Shown: in pieces, positions 62,210 through 64,000 of the stretch
Position numbering within the stretch: position 1 is the first letter of the stretch
How the letters are laid out: each line of letters opens with the position of its first letter
Source of the DNA: Alphaproteobacteria bacterium
GTDB taxonomy: Bacteria > Pseudomonadota > Alphaproteobacteria > JAEUKQ01 > JAIBAD01
Assembly: GCA_019695395.1 (NCBI GenBank)
Contig: JAIBAD010000002.1
Coordinates: 23,486-87,485, forward strand
DNA length: 64,000 bases
Reading direction: 5' to 3'
Made by a program: the position numbers and the translations under genes
The notes under the pieces: model-generated
Databases searched by the model: none
Told to the model about the DNA's origin: nothing
Seen by the model: the letters and a program-made list of their open reading frames with translations, nothing else

Positions 62210-63134
62210 TTACGAATTTGGTTGACGTTCTACCGTAGCTTTTGATCGCTCATGCACCCCATTATCAGATGGTTTTGAATATAGACCGGGATTAGAATTA
62301 CCAATGAATGAATTTTGATTGAAAGGCCCCGATTTTATTAATGAACTTGTTCCAGTATTAATTATTTCTGAACTTAATTTAGGTGCTTCTATTCGAACAA
62401 CTTTGGGTCTGTCTAAATAGAGAAAGGCGGGTGCTGGAACGGGCTTTTTAGTTCAGGTGGTGCTATATGGATAGTCTGTTTATCTCCATAGTTATAAGCA
62501 ATTGTCTTTTTAAACGTAAGTTTACTTATAATGTCTGCAACTATATATTTACCCAATTGACTGATATACCCTTTAAAATTAAAAGTTAAATCACCTTTAG
62601 GATCTATAATGATGTGCCCTACTAGTTCACTATAATAAGTAAAAGTTGTCCCATCAGGATAGGTTTCAACACGGTCACCATTTTCATATTCGGTAATTGA
62701 TAGGGTCGTTTTTGATAAAGTGCCCATTTGCCCATTGGTTGTTTTAGATTTAACCATACCATTTTTACCACCTGGTAATAAATCACCAAAAGCAATAGCT
62801 TTTTGCAATTCTTTATTAAGAATACTGGCATTTGGAAGTGTACCTTCAAAACTATATAATTTCGCTGGTGTATTTAGTTCTAAAGGTTTGTTTAATTATA
62901 AAGTTGAACCTGGAAAAGGTTGATACTTACTGTAATTATAAGTGGTTGTTTGATGATACTTCCATCTTCGAAAAGCCTTTCTTCAAATGTAAACCCATCT
63001 TTCTCACTTCTTGTTGATGTGTAAAACACTTTGTCGGTTAGTGGATCAGCATGGCTAATATTAATAGATGAAATAGAAGAAATATAACTAAATGTTATAA
63101 GTAAAATTATTTTTTTGTTAAATATATTTTTCAT
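62210..63134 (-). pseudogene. Decayed paralogue of the secreted repeat protein
   Basis: The ATG at 63134 opens a signal peptide and SEKDGFTFEERLFEDGS, matching the intact gene at 60784. The reading frame is then broken three times: a one-base loss near 62949-62951, an in-frame TAA at 62896-62898, and another one-base loss in a five-T run (62445-62449). Corrected frames read NKPLELNTPAKLYSFEGTLP, ENGDRVETYPDGTTFTYY and KVVRIEAPKLSS in the same order as the paralogue, ending at TAA 62210-62212. The gene is therefore inactive as written. Confidence 0.85.
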
Positions 63135-63420
63135 AAATACTCTCTTAATAAAAATTAAATAAATAAAATAAACTAAAAAAAATTTAGATAAAATATAGTT
63201 AACAAAAGATTAATTTTTTACCAAATATAATTTGATAAATTATAAATTAAAACAATAAATTGATAAAATATATCAAATTTCATGCATATAAAATTTAATA
63301 CATTTATATAAAATATTTTATTGTAATATTTTATGAATTTGCCAAATATTTACTTGTATTTTTTAAGTATTATTTGTTCAAAAATATTTATATATAATTT
63401 TTTTAAATGAAAAAAAAATC
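63135..63420. other. AT-rich gap, no gene seen
   Basis: This stretch is almost entirely A and T with many short homopolymers. I found no reading frame, hairpin or tRNA. The left end should hold the promoter of the decayed secreted gene. Confidence 0.5.
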
Positions 63421-63449
63421 TTGACAAGAATGAAAAAATAGTGTAATAA
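63421..63449 (+). promoter_or_regulatory. Strong sigma70-type promoter
   Basis: A perfect -35 TTGACA (63421-63426) is followed after exactly 17 bases by TAATAA (63444-63449). Transcription should start near 63456 and run through a terminator hairpin before the last gene of the window. This is the best promoter match seen here. Confidence 0.75.
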
Positions 63450-63484
63450 ATATGACATACTAGAAAAGTTTTATTTTCAATATA

Positions 63485-63516
63485 AACCCGTTGATTTGGA
63501 ATCAACGGGTTTTTTT
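63485..63516 (+). terminator. Intrinsic terminator in the leader of the last gene
   Basis: AACCCGTTGATT (63485-63496), a three-base loop and AATCAACGGGTT (63500-63511) make a perfect 12-pair stem, followed by TTTTT. It lies about 30 bases after the predicted start site of the promoter at 63421 and 18 bases before the downstream ATG, so it can act as an attenuator or end a short RNA of roughly 60 bases. Confidence 0.88.
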
Positions 63517-63534
63517 ATGTCCGGAGGATATCAA

Positions 63535-64000
63535 ATGACCCCTTATGATTCAACTATTGGAGAAGAAATCGCTTTTAAACTATCAACGGGATGTGATTTA
63601 ACAAAAGCAGCGATGGATCTCGGATATGATCCAAATCAAATTAAGAGATGGTTTTTTTATGAAGAAGATTTTAGGAAATTATGTCATTATGCTTTTGTTT
63701 TAGCTGCACATGAATGTACAGCCAAATCTCTAGACATAGCAAAAAATATAAATCCCAATCATGATAAAACAAAATTAAGCCAAGATAAATTTATAGCCCG
63801 GCATTTTTTATCAACCAGTATCAAAATGATGCAATTGTCAAAAATGCTTATAGTAAAAACAAAAAAACAATCTTTGATCCAAAATCAATCAAAACCTTTT
63901 GAATTAGATAGGGTTAATTTAGGAGAACAAGAAATTGAAGTTAGAAGACTATATAAACAACAAAAATATGAATCTGGATTTACACCTGATAATCCAAATT
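63535..64000 (+). CDS. Terminase-small-subunit-like protein, runs off right edge
   Basis: This frame starts at ATG 63535 after GGAGG (63523-63527) and stays open to the window's end (155 residues). The first ~70 residues look like a helix-turn-helix of phage small terminases or related HTH proteins: IGEEIAFKLSTGCDLTKAAM, LGYDPNQIKRWFFYEEDFRK and a helix with AAHECTAKSLDIAKN. Later there is QDKFIARHFLSTSIKMMQLS. Such proteins bind phage DNA ends for packaging. The gene is preceded by a strong promoter and a terminator. Part of a prophage, a gene transfer agent or a toxin-like module are all possible; the assignment is by pattern only. Confidence 0.5.
   Translation, partial: MTPYDSTIGEEIAFKLSTGCDLTKAAMDLGYDPNQIKRWFFYEEDFRKLCHYAFVLAAHECTAKSLDIAKNINPNHDKTKLSQDKFIARHFLSTSIKMMQLSKMLIVKTKKQSLIQNQSKPFELDRVNLGEQEIEVRRLYKQQKYESGFTPDNPN

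Overview
The window is AT-rich DNA from an alphaproteobacterium, probably a host-associated lineage of the Holosporales/Rickettsiales type or an AT-rich relative of the Rhodospirillales. This rests on gene content and order: divergent hemE and PPSR genes, parB-parA-rsmG-mnmG-mnmE, holA-lptE-leuS-DUF3576, and hemC-hemD-COG4223-hemY next to tsaD. I assigned it by reading protein motifs, not by a database search.

Bases 1-13300 are ori-proximal housekeeping DNA: aroE (cut by the left edge), the PPSR regulator, a 384-base very AT-rich divergent gap that is a good candidate for the replication origin, hemE-hemH-hemJ, rho, pyrF, and parB-parA-rsmG-mnmG-mnmE with two parS sites. Bases 13300-27900 hold metabolic genes (dienelactone hydrolase, quinone oxidoreductase, holA, lptE, leuS, a DUF3576 lipoprotein), a porin with its own promoter and a structured leader, then yggS, a peroxiredoxin-like/2OG-oxygenase fusion, ribA, and an atypical response regulator with two enzymes. 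Bases 27900-33900 are a Yej-type peptide ABC importer.

Bases 33950-43400 form a coherent envelope-glycan locus: four glycosyltransferases, a histidine phosphatase and a polysaccharide deacetylase on the minus strand, divergent from a 902-residue ABC-exporter-like protein with degenerate ATPase motifs and a cyclic-nucleotide-binding protein. I consider this the best candidate for an undescribed system. It is followed by a repeat-rich exported protein, emrAB-type efflux genes, a KefB-type antiporter, an aminotransferase and tRNA-Thr(CGT). Bases 51280-58100 return to housekeeping (hemY, COG4223, hemD, hemC, a TPR lipoprotein, tsaD). With hemE, hemH and hemJ, the window holds most of the late haem pathway.

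Bases 58100-64000 are an accessory tail: short tandem repeats, small secreted Cys proteins (one frameshifted), a MarR-controlled sterol-desaturase-like operon, a tandem duplication of a two-gene module (a small membrane ORF convergent with a secreted protein) in which one secreted copy is decayed, and, at the right edge, a promoter, an intrinsic terminator and a terminase-small-subunit-like ORF that may mark phage-derived DNA.
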